A stretch of DNA of 64,000 nt from NCBI GenBank assembly GCA_947476485.1, contig CANJQU010000001.1, positions 27,635-91,634 of the forward strand. The letters run 5' to 3'. Positions within the stretch are counted from its first letter, which is position 1; each line of letters starts with the position of its first letter. Source of the DNA: Chitinophagaceae bacterium (GTDB lineage: Bacteria > Bacteroidota > Bacteroidia > Chitinophagales > Chitinophagaceae). Shown here piece by piece: positions 9,085 through 17,743 of the stretch. Under the pieces are notes generated by a model. That model worked only from the letters and a program-made list of their open reading frames with translations. It did not search any database and was not told where the DNA came from. A program made the position numbers and the translations under genes.

Positions 9085-9832
9085 TAATATTAAGCATTTT
9101 ATCGAGCCGGGTTATTGTGTAGCCGTTGCTTTCGATCTCTTTTATTAGTTCTGGTAGGATAGCCGCAGTTATCTCCATAGAATCATGCAGCAAGATAATA
9201 CTGCCTGGCTTCAGTTGACCAATAATACGTGATGTTAACTTTTGTTTGTCTTTTATGCGGGTGTCGAATGACCGTATGTTCCAGCCAATGGAAGTATAGC
9301 CGCCTTTCTTTATTGCCTGCGCAAGGCTAGGGTTCATAACGCCATATGGGGGGCGGAAAAGTAATGGTCTCAGGCCTACAGCTTTTTCCACTTCGCGATC
9401 CATTTGCCGCATATCTGCCAGCATTTTTCCGGCGCCAGACATGTCGAACCAATAACCGTGGGAATAACTGTGATTACCAATGACATGCCCTTCGTTTTTT
9501 AAACGGTTCATTATAAGCGGGTTGCCGGGGATGTTTTTCCCAATGCAAAAGAAAGATGCCTGTACATTATGCTTTTGTAATGTATCCAGTATGTTTTCCG
9601 TGTATCGTGCGGGGCCATCATCAAAAGTGAGGGCAACCAGTTTTTTGCTCGTTATCGCTTTGCATTTGGAAGGAATGAAAAAATTCAACGAAAGAGTGAT
9701 GCACGCAAGAAATAACACAGAAAGAAAGAAGAGTGTAACTAAAACAACACAATACCAGGGCATTAGCGGCGCACATATGCCCGCTATCACAAGACCAGCG
9801 ATATAAAGAGTTTTTAATTTCAACTTGCCCAA
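9071..9832 (-). CDS. Polysaccharide deacetylase family protein (NodB homology)
   Basis: VALTFDDGPARYTENILDTLQKHNVQASFFCIGKN, GNHSYSHGYW, RPPYGVMNPSLAQA, ILLHDS. Confidence 0.93.
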   Translation of the reverse strand: MGKLKLKTLYIAGLVIAGICAPLMPWYCVVLVTLFFLSVLFLACITLSLNFFIPSKCKAITSKKLVALTFDDGPARYTENILDTLQKHNVQASFFCIGKNIPGNPLIMNRLKNEGHVIGNHSYSHGYWFDMSGAGKMLADMRQMDREVEKAVGLRPLLFRPPYGVMNPSLAQAIKKGGYTSIGWNIRSFDTRIKDKQKLTSRIIGQLKPGSIILLHDSMEITAAILPELIKEIESNGYTITRLDKMLNISAYA

Positions 9833-10695
9833 AAGTTATAATAATTAAACCACTGTTCGGGGTATTGTTTTACTTTTTGTTCCAGTTCTGCGATATAATC
9901 GTTCAACGCATCGGGTATGGCAACCTGTTTATTGGCGGTATAGGTTTTTGGCGTAGTTGCTGAAAGGTGATAATGTTTTGCGTTCTCTTTAGCGCAGAAT
10001 ACGTAAGACACAGGTACTTTGAAAGTGGTTGCCAGCACAAACGGCCCCATGGGAAACAGGGCATTTTCGCCAAGGAACATACCGCTTACCGTCTTACTTC
10101 CGGCAATGAACCGATCGGCATGGATGGCTATGAGCTCATTATTCTTTAGCGCATTGCTGATCTCATAGACATGGGAGAGGTCGTCCTTAATAGTGATGAT
10201 ACTCATTTTGCGGTCGTTCATCACTGATTCGAGATACTCCTTAATCTGCTGTTGTTCATTGTCCACCATCACAATGTTTACTTTTACAGGAAGGCGCTTA
10301 AAATAATAACCCGCCAATTCATAGTTGCCTATATGTGCACTGATAAGAATGCCACCTTTGCCACCAGCCATGATCTCCTCGATATAATGCTCTCCTTCAA
10401 ACTCAAATGTGAATGGTACTTTGAGACCAGACATTACAACGATCTTATCTATCAGCGTTTGTCCAAACAGGTAATAGTTGCGATAAACGCTGCGGCTCAA
10501 TGACCAGCTCTTGCGCCCAAGTTTCCTGAAGTAATTGCGGATGTGCTTATTGGATGGTGAAAACAGGAAATAGTAAAACGCAACAAAGCGAAGCAGAAAA
10601 TAGGCGGGGCCAACTCCTGCAAAACGTAAAATGCCAATAAATATGCTGTAGCCTAGTTTATTTCCTTTAGATTTTCCTTCCCAGGACTGCGTCAT
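9820..10695 (-). CDS. LpxL/HtrB-like acyltransferase
   Basis: Single TM; GGILISAHIGNYELAGYYFKRLPVKVNIVM matches the lipid A late-acyltransferase motif. Confidence 0.82.
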   Translation of the reverse strand: MTQSWEGKSKGNKLGYSIFIGILRFAGVGPAYFLLRFVAFYYFLFSPSNKHIRNYFRKLGRKSWSLSRSVYRNYYLFGQTLIDKIVVMSGLKVPFTFEFEGEHYIEEIMAGGKGGILISAHIGNYELAGYYFKRLPVKVNIVMVDNEQQQIKEYLESVMNDRKMSIITIKDDLSHVYEISNALKNNELIAIHADRFIAGSKTVSGMFLGENALFPMGPFVLATTFKVPVSYVFCAKENAKHYHLSATTPKTYTANKQVAIPDALNDYIAELEQKVKQYPEQWFNYYNFWAS

Positions 10696-10946
10696 ATCAG
10701 TTCCTTCACCTTTGTGTGCGCGTCAATGTAATTGTAGAAATCCTGGAAGGTAGCGATACCGTTAAAATCTTCGGGTTTCACTTTACAGCCGAAATTAGCT
10801 TCTGTGATAGCTATGAGGTCAATATAATCCAGGCTGTCGAGATCCAATACCTCTTTCAGCGTTGCGTCCGGTGCAATAGATGAAGCATCTACCTCAAACT
10901 CTTCTACTAATAAATTATTGATTTTCTGTATAATACCACTGTCCAT
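10692..10946 (-). CDS. Acyl carrier protein
   Basis: 84 aa; LDLDSLDYIDLIAITE with phosphopantetheine-attachment DSLD. Confidence 0.9.
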   Translation of the reverse strand: MDSGIIQKINNLLVEEFEVDASSIAPDATLKEVLDLDSLDYIDLIAITEANFGCKVKPEDFNGIATFQDFYNYIDAHTKVKELI

Positions 10947-11071
10947 AGCGCAAATATAAAATATTTATTTTGAACTAAGAAAGGCGTTATAACAAATTGC
11001 AAAAGGTTGGATCAAAATCAGTTTGTATTTATGTTGTGCCATATACGGCTGTTGAAGTGTCGAATTGAGTA

Positions 11072-11160
11072 CAATCCCAAAGGGATTGCATGTCTATAGA
11101 AAACAATAAGGTCGGTAATTGGGCGATGCCGAAGGTATCGAATGTTATGATGCTGAATTA
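11072..11160 (-). repeat. REP-like pair flanking the RAYT (left copy)
   Basis: CAATCCCAAAGGGATTG at 11072-11088, CTATAGA block, CGATGCCGAAGGTATCG at 11124-11140; 11123-11160 is identical to 12004-12041. Confidence 0.8.
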
Positions 11161-11164
11161 TTGC

Positions 11165-11626
11165 TTATTCTATCCATTCAAACAAATACTTTTCCTCATA
11201 AGGAATATTGAATGCTTTTAGAAAGCCAATATACTCTTCTTTGAAAGTTTTGTTTTTATGATGTTCTTTTTGGTTCATTATATAGTCTATCACATTGCTG
11301 AATTGCGAATGGCTATACGAAAATGCACCATATCCCTCTTGCCAATTGAATTTATGCTTCAAAAATTGTTGGTTTTTTATGAACTCGTTTGATGATTTTT
11401 TGATCTCGCGTACGAGGTCTGACAGGCAACAGTATGGTTTCATTCCGATCAGAAAATGAATATGGTCTGGCATACCATTTATTGCAAGCATTTTTTGTTC
11501 TTTTTTCTGAACAATACCTGTAATGTACTTGTACAACTCTTCCTCCCATTCGGGTCTGATAAGGTTATTTCTTCCTTGTACGGCAAATACGATCTGAATA
11601 TAAATTTGTGAAAATGTTCCTGGCAT
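11165..11626 (-). CDS. REP-associated tyrosine transposase (RAYT) / Y1-type transposase domain protein
   Basis: FSQIYIQIVFAVQGRNNLI, HUH motif MPDHIHFLIG, YIMNQKEHHKNKTFKEEY. The track ORF begins at 11689, but Met at 11626 (MPGTFSQIYIQIVF) is the more likely start. Confidence 0.88.
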   Translation of the reverse strand: MPGTFSQIYIQIVFAVQGRNNLIRPEWEEELYKYITGIVQKKEQKMLAINGMPDHIHFLIGMKPYCCLSDLVREIKKSSNEFIKNQQFLKHKFNWQEGYGAFSYSHSQFSNVIDYIMNQKEHHKNKTFKEEYIGFLKAFNIPYEEKYLFEWIE

Positions 11627-11675
11627 AGTTCGGATATTGTTCAGCATAAAGGTAATAATGGGCTGCATAACATGC

Positions 11676-11933
11676 GATGCCTTCGGCATCGTTGTGTGTT
11701 CCGTCGTTCATACTATAGACGTGCGATGCCCTCGGCATCGGGGCACGCAGCGTAACTTTTGCTATAGATATTCGATGCTGTCGGCATCGTTAGATGGTGT
11801 ATGTATTTTGCTATAGACATTGGATGCCTTCGGCATCGGGTACGTGGTGTAGCTCATGCTATAGATATACGAGCCCCCGGCATAGGTACCGGGTATATGT
11901 TTATTGCAATCGACTTTGGATACCGTTGGTATA
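11676..11933 (+). repeat. REP-like array, about 6 units of 47-49 bp
   Basis: Palindromes at 11676, 11725, 11774, 11823 (exactly 49 bp apart), then decayed units near 11871 and 11919; core CGATGCCnTCGGCATCG; linkers end in CTATAGAYR. Confidence 0.88.
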
Positions 11934-11954
11934 TTCCATTATGGGAAATGAGTT

Positions 11955-12041
11955 CAATCCCAAAGGGATTGTATGTCTATAGAAAATAAAACAACTGATG
12001 TATGCGATGCCGAAGGTATCGAATGTTATGATGCTGAATTA
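11955..12041 (-). repeat. REP-like pair flanking the RAYT (right copy)
   Basis: CAATCCCAAAGGGATTG at 11955-11971 and CGATGCCGAAGGTATCG at 12005-12021; direct repeat of 11072-11160. Confidence 0.8.
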
Positions 12042-12047
12042 AACCGA

Positions 12048-13271
12048 TTACCCCTTCCATTTTCGAACGATCAGCGAGGAATTCGTTCCCCCGAAACCAA
12101 ATGAATTGGAGAGAAATACATCAAACTCATGGTCGAGCGCATTGGTAACAATATTCAGTGGCGCGGAATCTTCGTCCGGATTTTCGAAATTGATATTAGG
12201 AGCGATGAAGTTGTTCTCCATCATCAGCATCGAATAGACAATTTCGCTGGAGCCTGCCATCCAGCATTCGTGACCAGTCATGGATTTAGTGGAGCTAATA
12301 AACGGCCTCGAAGCGCCAAACAGTGAATTGATTGCCCGGGCCTCACTGGAATCGCCTGCCTTTGTAGACGTGGCATGTGCATTGATATAACCTACGTCCG
12401 CGGGTTGAATACGAGCATCAATAAGGGCTTTCTCAAGTGATTTCAACGGCCCTTCAACTGTTGGGTTTGAGATATGAGAGCCATTGGATGAGAAGCCGTA
12501 CCCGATCACTTCACCCAGTATTTTAGCGCCCCTTTTTTGCGCAGATTCCAGACTTTCGAGAATAACTGTGGCTGCGCCGCCGCTTGGTACCAGCCCGTCG
12601 CGATCCCTGTCGAAGGGGCGTGAAGCCTTTGTCGGGTCGCTTTCCCGTGTTGAAAAAGCAGCTATGCTGTCGAAGTAGGACATAGAATAGAGATTTACTT
12701 CCTGTGCGCCACCACAGATCACGCAATCCTGCATGCCGTTTTTGATAAACATATAGCCAAGGCCTATCGCGTGAGAACCACTGGCACAGGCGGCACTTAC
12801 GGTGAAGTTGATGCCCCGTATCTTAAAAATTGTGGCCAGGTTCATATTCACAGTAGAGTTCATGGTCTGAAATACATAGCCGGAGCCAAGCATCATTGTG
12901 TCCTTTTTCTCTCGAACTATGTCTACGCCCTCAATAACCGGTTTAGCTGAGCTATCATTACCAAAGAGCAGTCCGATCTCGTGCTGCTCGAGGTAATCAG
13001 CGTCTATACCGGCCATTTGTAATGCCTCCTGGGTAGATACATAGGCGAATTCAGCTTGTTCCGGCATCATGAGGCGTGCGCGGCGGTCAAGTACGCCCTT
13101 CAAATTCGGACGGTTTACAAAGCCGGTCAGTGCAGAAGCATAACCAAACTCTTTTCTTTCCGGTGAGAAAATAATACCGGATTTTCCTGCGCGTAAAGAT
13201 TGTTTTACTTCGTCAAGATTTGCGCCGATGCATGAATATATACCCAGGCCTGTTATTACTACTCTGTTCAT
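12048..13271 (-). CDS. Beta-ketoacyl-ACP synthase (FabF/KS-alpha type), pigment locus
   Basis: Active site VSAACASGSHAIGLGY, NAHATSTKAGDSSEARAI, STKSMTGHECWMAGSSE, SNSFGFGGTNSSLI. Confidence 0.92.
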   Translation of the reverse strand: MNRVVITGLGIYSCIGANLDEVKQSLRAGKSGIIFSPERKEFGYASALTGFVNRPNLKGVLDRRARLMMPEQAEFAYVSTQEALQMAGIDADYLEQHEIGLLFGNDSSAKPVIEGVDIVREKKDTMMLGSGYVFQTMNSTVNMNLATIFKIRGINFTVSAACASGSHAIGLGYMFIKNGMQDCVICGGAQEVNLYSMSYFDSIAAFSTRESDPTKASRPFDRDRDGLVPSGGAATVILESLESAQKRGAKILGEVIGYGFSSNGSHISNPTVEGPLKSLEKALIDARIQPADVGYINAHATSTKAGDSSEARAINSLFGASRPFISSTKSMTGHECWMAGSSEIVYSMLMMENNFIAPNINFENPDEDSAPLNIVTNALDHEFDVFLSNSFGFGGTNSSLIVRKWKG

Positions 13272-13420
13272 TCTTAGGTTTATCGTTATCTTTTTTTAAA
13301 AGTAAGGTTCTTTATTAAAAGGTCAAAATTAGTGAGTATTTGGCAGCACCCAACAGTGAACTCTAATTTTATGGGATGGAGAACTAAGATGATAATTCAT
13401 GTTTAATTGTTAGTTTTGGC

Positions 13421-13807
13421 TTGATTATGATCAACGTCAGAAAGCAAATTCTATATTGGGAAACCGGTGCAGATGAAGAAATGCTGAATGCTAAGATCAT
13501 GATCGAAAATCACCGTTTTCTCGCTGGCTTGTTTTTTTGCCACCTATGTCTTGAAAAAATATTAAAGGCCCACGTGGTAAAAGTGACCGAGGAGCATCCG
13601 CCAAGGACTCATATTTTGGCATCGCTTGCAGATATCGGTCGGATCAAATTTGATGAGCTGCAGGAACAAATAATATATGAGATACAGACCTATCAATTAG
13701 AAGGAAGATACCCCGAAAACTATCCATCAGAACCAGACCCGATCACAGCACAGGAATATTTCGAACAAACAATAATTTTGCACAAATGGCTCAAGGCGAT
13801 GTTATAA
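13421..13807 (+). CDS. HEPN domain-containing protein (module 1)
   Basis: LYWETGADEEMLNAKIMIENHRFLAGLFFCHLCLEKILKAHVV; overlaps an MNT gene. Confidence 0.82.
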   Translation: MIMINVRKQILYWETGADEEMLNAKIMIENHRFLAGLFFCHLCLEKILKAHVVKVTEEHPPRTHILASLADIGRIKFDELQEQIIYEIQTYQLEGRYPENYPSEPDPITAQEYFEQTIILHKWLKAML

Positions 13808-14106
13808 GGCTTTTGCAATTATATGTCCGGTTGCTCAATGAGGCAGGGTTAAAGATACAGAAGGCATTTTTGTATGGCAGTTTTGCACGAAATGATGCGA
13901 AGGCTGACAGCGATATAGATGTGATGCTCGTGTCTGATAATTTTGACAGCAATGATGTAAAAATAAAAGCAAAAGCATGGCAACTTACCCGCAAAGTTGA
14001 CCTGCGGATCGAGCCGTTTACGATAGGAACAAAGAGATTTTTTTCTGATGATGATTCTGCGCTTGTCGACCAAGTAAAAAAAGAAGGGATCGAAATTGCT
14101 TTTTAA
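13786..14106 (+). CDS. Nucleotidyltransferase domain protein (MNT, module 1)
   Basis: YGSFARNDAKADSDIDVMLV = GSx10DxD nucleotidyltransferase motif; overlaps HEPN by 22 nt. Confidence 0.87.
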   Translation: MAQGDVIRLLQLYVRLLNEAGLKIQKAFLYGSFARNDAKADSDIDVMLVSDNFDSNDVKIKAKAWQLTRKVDLRIEPFTIGTKRFFSDDDSALVDQVKKEGIEIAF

Positions 14107-14244
14107 CAACTGGAAAAGATAGGTTAAGTATATAGGCCAAATAGCGTTGTGACTCTGATATTCATAAATGATGACCATAGCCCCAGATATAATTATTACT
14201 TTTACGCACTGATAATTGATATTAATAAATAAAATAAAGCTTGC

Positions 14245-15798
14245 ATGATATATATCGGGGGAAAAAATCTCTCTTTAAATGATTTTTCAGAAATAGTTTA
14301 TAAGAAAAAGGAGATCGGGTTAGATGAGGCGGCTGTGAATAAAGTTGGCGTTAATTATAAATTCCTGCAACAATTTTCCACTAACAAACTGATCTATGGC
14401 ATAAATACCGGCTTCGGCCCCATGGCGCAGTACAAGGTTAGTGAAGAGAATTTGCTCCAATTGCAATACAATCTTATCAGGAGCCATTCATCGGGCGGTG
14501 GTAAGCTGTTGCCTCAGCACCTGGTAAAGGCGCTGATGATCGCGAGACTGAACAGTCTGATGCAGGGTTATTCGGGCGTGCATAACGAGGCTGTTGAATT
14601 GTTGCGGGAGCTGATCAATAAAGATGTTACTCCCTGCATTTATGAACATGGTGGCGTGGGAGCCAGCGGGGACCTGGTGCAACTTGCTCACCTGGCTTTG
14701 GTGTTGATAGGTGAAGGCGAAGTGATCCATGATAGCAGGGTATGCACTACGGCAGAGGTATTTGCCACGCTGGGTATAAAACCATTATCCATCCACATAC
14801 GGGAAGGGCTGGCGATACTTAATGGTACGTCTGCGATGACAGGTGTGGGCATGGTTAATATTATCCAGGCGCAAAAGCTACTGGGCTGGTCGGTGTTGTT
14901 ATCGGCTATGACCAATGAAGTCGTGGCGGCTTATGACGACCACTTTTCTTATGAATTGAATATTGTAAAGCAACATAAGGGACAGAATAAGATCGCGGCC
15001 ACGCTCAGGAATATTCTTAGTGGCAGCAAGATGATCCGTAGCCGTTCGGAGCATTTATATAATCCCGAACAGCTCGACCAGGAGGTCTTTGAGGACAAGG
15101 TGCAGGAGTATTATTCACTTCGATGCGTGACGCAGATACTGGGACCCATATACGACACTGTCTGCCAGGCTGAAAATGTGCTGGTAAACGAGCTGAACTC
15201 GGTGAATGATAACCCGATCATAGACCACGAAAACAAGAATATCTTTCACGGCGGCAATTTCCATGGTGACTATGTGTCGCTGGAAATGGATAAGCTGAAG
15301 ATAGCGATAACAAAATTGTCGATGCTGTCTGAACGGCAGTTAAACTACCTGCTAAACGACAAGCTGAATGGGAAGTTTCCACCTTTTGTAAACCTCGGAG
15401 TGCTGGGTTTCAATTTTGGAATGCAAGGGATGCAGTTTACCGCTACGTCCACAGTTGCGGAAAACCAGACGTTGTCTTTCCCTATGTATGTGCACAGCAT
15501 ACCTAATAACAATGACAACCAGGATATAGTGAGCATGGGCTGCAATGCGGCGTTGATGACCAAGCGGGTTATTGATAATTCGTTCGAGGTGCTGGCGATA
15601 CAGATGATGACGGTGCTTCAGGCAATAGATCATTTAGGTTGTGCAGCAGAGCTCTCACCAAAGACAAAATTCTTTTATGACGAGTTGAGGGCGATATTTC
15701 CAAAGTTTGTAGAAGACGTACCGAAGTACAAAGACCTGGAGCGGGTAAAAGAGTATTTTGAAAAATCTGATCCCGTAATATCGTTCGAGGAAGCATAA
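14245..15798 (+). CDS. HAL/PAL/TAL family aromatic amino acid ammonia-lyase
   Basis: MIO motif GVGASGDLVQLAHLALVLIGEGE; INTGFGPMAQYKV; NDNPIIDHENKNIFHGGNFHGDYVSLEMDKL. Confidence 0.92.
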   Translation: MIYIGGKNLSLNDFSEIVYKKKEIGLDEAAVNKVGVNYKFLQQFSTNKLIYGINTGFGPMAQYKVSEENLLQLQYNLIRSHSSGGGKLLPQHLVKALMIARLNSLMQGYSGVHNEAVELLRELINKDVTPCIYEHGGVGASGDLVQLAHLALVLIGEGEVIHDSRVCTTAEVFATLGIKPLSIHIREGLAILNGTSAMTGVGMVNIIQAQKLLGWSVLLSAMTNEVVAAYDDHFSYELNIVKQHKGQNKIAATLRNILSGSKMIRSRSEHLYNPEQLDQEVFEDKVQEYYSLRCVTQILGPIYDTVCQAENVLVNELNSVNDNPIIDHENKNIFHGGNFHGDYVSLEMDKLKIAITKLSMLSERQLNYLLNDKLNGKFPPFVNLGVLGFNFGMQGMQFTATSTVAENQTLSFPMYVHSIPNNNDNQDIVSMGCNAALMTKRVIDNSFEVLAIQMMTVLQAIDHLGCAAELSPKTKFFYDELRAIFPKFVEDVPKYKDLERVKEYFEKSDPVISFEEA

Positions 15799-15840
15799 TT
15801 ATCCATTGTCCCGATAAGGATAGTGTTAAAACAGGAAACT

Positions 15841-16569
15841 ATGAAATGTGCGTTAGTAACCGGTGGGTCAAGGGGAATTGGCAAGGCCATCTGTATAAAA
15901 ATGGCAGCCATGGGCTACTATGTGCTGGTGAATTATAAAAGCAATGAAGGCGAGGCGAACGACACCCTTTCGCGCGTCAGGGAAAATGGCGGAGATGGTG
16001 AACTGCTGCAGTTTGATGTTTCAGGTAAAGAGGAGATACAGGCGGCGCTGAGCAAGTGGATAACGGGCAACCCTGAAAAATATATTGAAGTGCTGGTGAA
16101 CAATGCGGGCATTAAGGATGACGGACTGATGCTGTGGATGAAAGATGAGCAGTGGGATAATGTGATCAAGACCAGCCTGGATGGGTTCTTCTATGTGACG
16201 CGGACGGTATTGAACAGTATGCTGCTGAAAAAGTATGGCCGTATTGTAAATGTTGTTTCTCTTTCCGGCTTAAAGGGACTTCCCGGGCAGACGAATTATT
16301 CAGCTGCTAAAGCGGGAGTGATAGGAGCAACCAAAGCGCTGGCGCAGGAAGTAGGCAGGAAGGGCGTTACCGTGAATGCGGTAGCTCCGGGCTTTATTAA
16401 AACGGATATGACCAGCGGACTTGATGAAAAGGAAATGGCAGTGCTTGTGCCGGTAAGGCGATTTGGTACGGCTGACGAAGTCGCGCACGCTGTTGGGTTC
16501 CTGGCATCGCCGGAGGCAAGCTATATCACAGGGCAGGTGTTGTCGGTGAATGGCGGGCTGTATTCGTAG
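15841..16569 (+). CDS. SDR family 3-oxoacyl-ACP reductase (FabG-like)
   Basis: ALVTGGSRGIGKAI, NNAGI, YSAAKAGVIGATKALAQEV, APGFIKTDM. Confidence 0.92.
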   Translation: MKCALVTGGSRGIGKAICIKMAAMGYYVLVNYKSNEGEANDTLSRVRENGGDGELLQFDVSGKEEIQAALSKWITGNPEKYIEVLVNNAGIKDDGLMLWMKDEQWDNVIKTSLDGFFYVTRTVLNSMLLKKYGRIVNVVSLSGLKGLPGQTNYSAAKAGVIGATKALAQEVGRKGVTVNAVAPGFIKTDMTSGLDEKEMAVLVPVRRFGTADEVAHAVGFLASPEASYITGQVLSVNGGLYS

Positions 16570-16645
16570 TTTACAGTTTACAGTTGGCATGGTTCGACTA
16601 CGCTCACCAAGAAAAAGATATTTTTTAAGAGATAAAGATCGTTTG

Positions 16646-17716
16646 ATGAAATTTTTTAGCAAAGAGACAAAGACTGCGTTCAAGGCAAGAGAGATGGCGC
16701 AGTGGATCGCGTTCGGGCCGGTTATTTTCCAGTCGGCGAGGATATTGAGGAATACTGGCATCCTGACTGCCATAGAAGAGAGTGGGGCAGATGGGCTCTC
16801 GTTATCCGAGGTCGCCGCAAAGGTGAAGCTGCCGGAATACGGTGTGCGGGTGCTGCTGGAGTCTGGGCTGAGTATGGGACTGGTACTTGTGAACGACGAG
16901 AAATATACACTAGCAAAGACGGGGTACTTCATTTTGCATGACGAGCTAACAAAGGTGAATATGGATTTTGTGCAAGATGTTTGCTACAAGGGTCTATTCT
17001 CGTTAGATAAGAGTATTGAGACAGGTAAGCCGGAGGGATTGAAAGAACTTGGTCCGTGGAAGACTGTTTATGAAGGACTCTCCCAATTGCCGCCGAACAT
17101 TCAAAAAAGCTGGTTCAGCTTCGATCACTATTTTTCCGATGATGCTTTTCCGCTTGTTTTGCCGCATGTATATAAAGATGGCATAAAGAACATACTGGAC
17201 ATTGGCGGTAATACAGGCAAGTGGGCGACCATATCTGCAAAGTATTCTCCTGATATTAAAGTGACCATAATGGACCTGCCTGGCCAATTGGGCATAGCAG
17301 AGTCAAAAATAGAGAAGGAAGGGCTTAAGGGGCAGGTGTCCTTTCTGCCAGTGAATTTGCTTGACGAAAAAGTGCAGATACCCAAGGGGTTTGACGCCAT
17401 ATGGATGAGCCAGTTCCTGGATTGCTTCTCTGAAGATGAGATCGTTTCGATACTTAAACGTTGTTATGATGCACTGGATGAGCATGGTTGCGTGATGATC
17501 ATGGAGCCATTCTGGGACCGGCAGCAATACGAGATCGCGGCATTTTGCCTGCAGCAAACTTCACTTTACTTTACTGCAATAGCCAACGGCAACAGCCAGA
17601 TGTATAGCGCTGCAGTATTTGTGAAATGTATAGAGCGCGCGGGTTTTGAAGTTGTAGAAGAAACAGATAATATAGGTCTTAGCCAGACGCTGATGAAGTG
17701 TAGGAAACGCAAATAA
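16646..17716 (+). CDS. SAM-dependent O-methyltransferase-like protein
   Basis: ILDIGGNTGKWATISAKYSPDIKVTIMDLPGQL; winged-helix-like N-terminus; CVMIMEPFWDRQ. Start moved to Met at 16646. Confidence 0.85.
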   Translation: MKFFSKETKTAFKAREMAQWIAFGPVIFQSARILRNTGILTAIEESGADGLSLSEVAAKVKLPEYGVRVLLESGLSMGLVLVNDEKYTLAKTGYFILHDELTKVNMDFVQDVCYKGLFSLDKSIETGKPEGLKELGPWKTVYEGLSQLPPNIQKSWFSFDHYFSDDAFPLVLPHVYKDGIKNILDIGGNTGKWATISAKYSPDIKVTIMDLPGQLGIAESKIEKEGLKGQVSFLPVNLLDEKVQIPKGFDAIWMSQFLDCFSEDEIVSILKRCYDALDEHGCVMIMEPFWDRQQYEIAAFCLQQTSLYFTAIANGNSQMYSAAVFVKCIERAGFEVVEETDNIGLSQTLMKCRKRK

Positions 17717-17743
17717 TTTAACCAGGAAATTTATTCCCTGAAT

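Noticed and set aside
11676-11933. CRISPR-like array (regular 49-bp period, conserved ~30 nt alternating with ~18 nt variable)
   Set aside because: Repeat cores are short palindromes with many substitutions, units decay toward one end, there are no cas genes, and a RAYT is adjacent; a REP array explains it better.
11794-11989. Two 62-aa plus-strand ORFs in the track
   Set aside because: They are translations through the REP array (internally repetitive peptides such as YCYRHWMPSASGTW) with no independent support.
16570-16645. Longer N-terminus for the methyltransferase from 16550
   Set aside because: The extra residues run over the fabG stop and a short dispersed-repeat-like segment (TTTACAGTTTACAGTTGGCATGGTTCGACTACGCTCACC); Met at 16646 starts the conserved domain.
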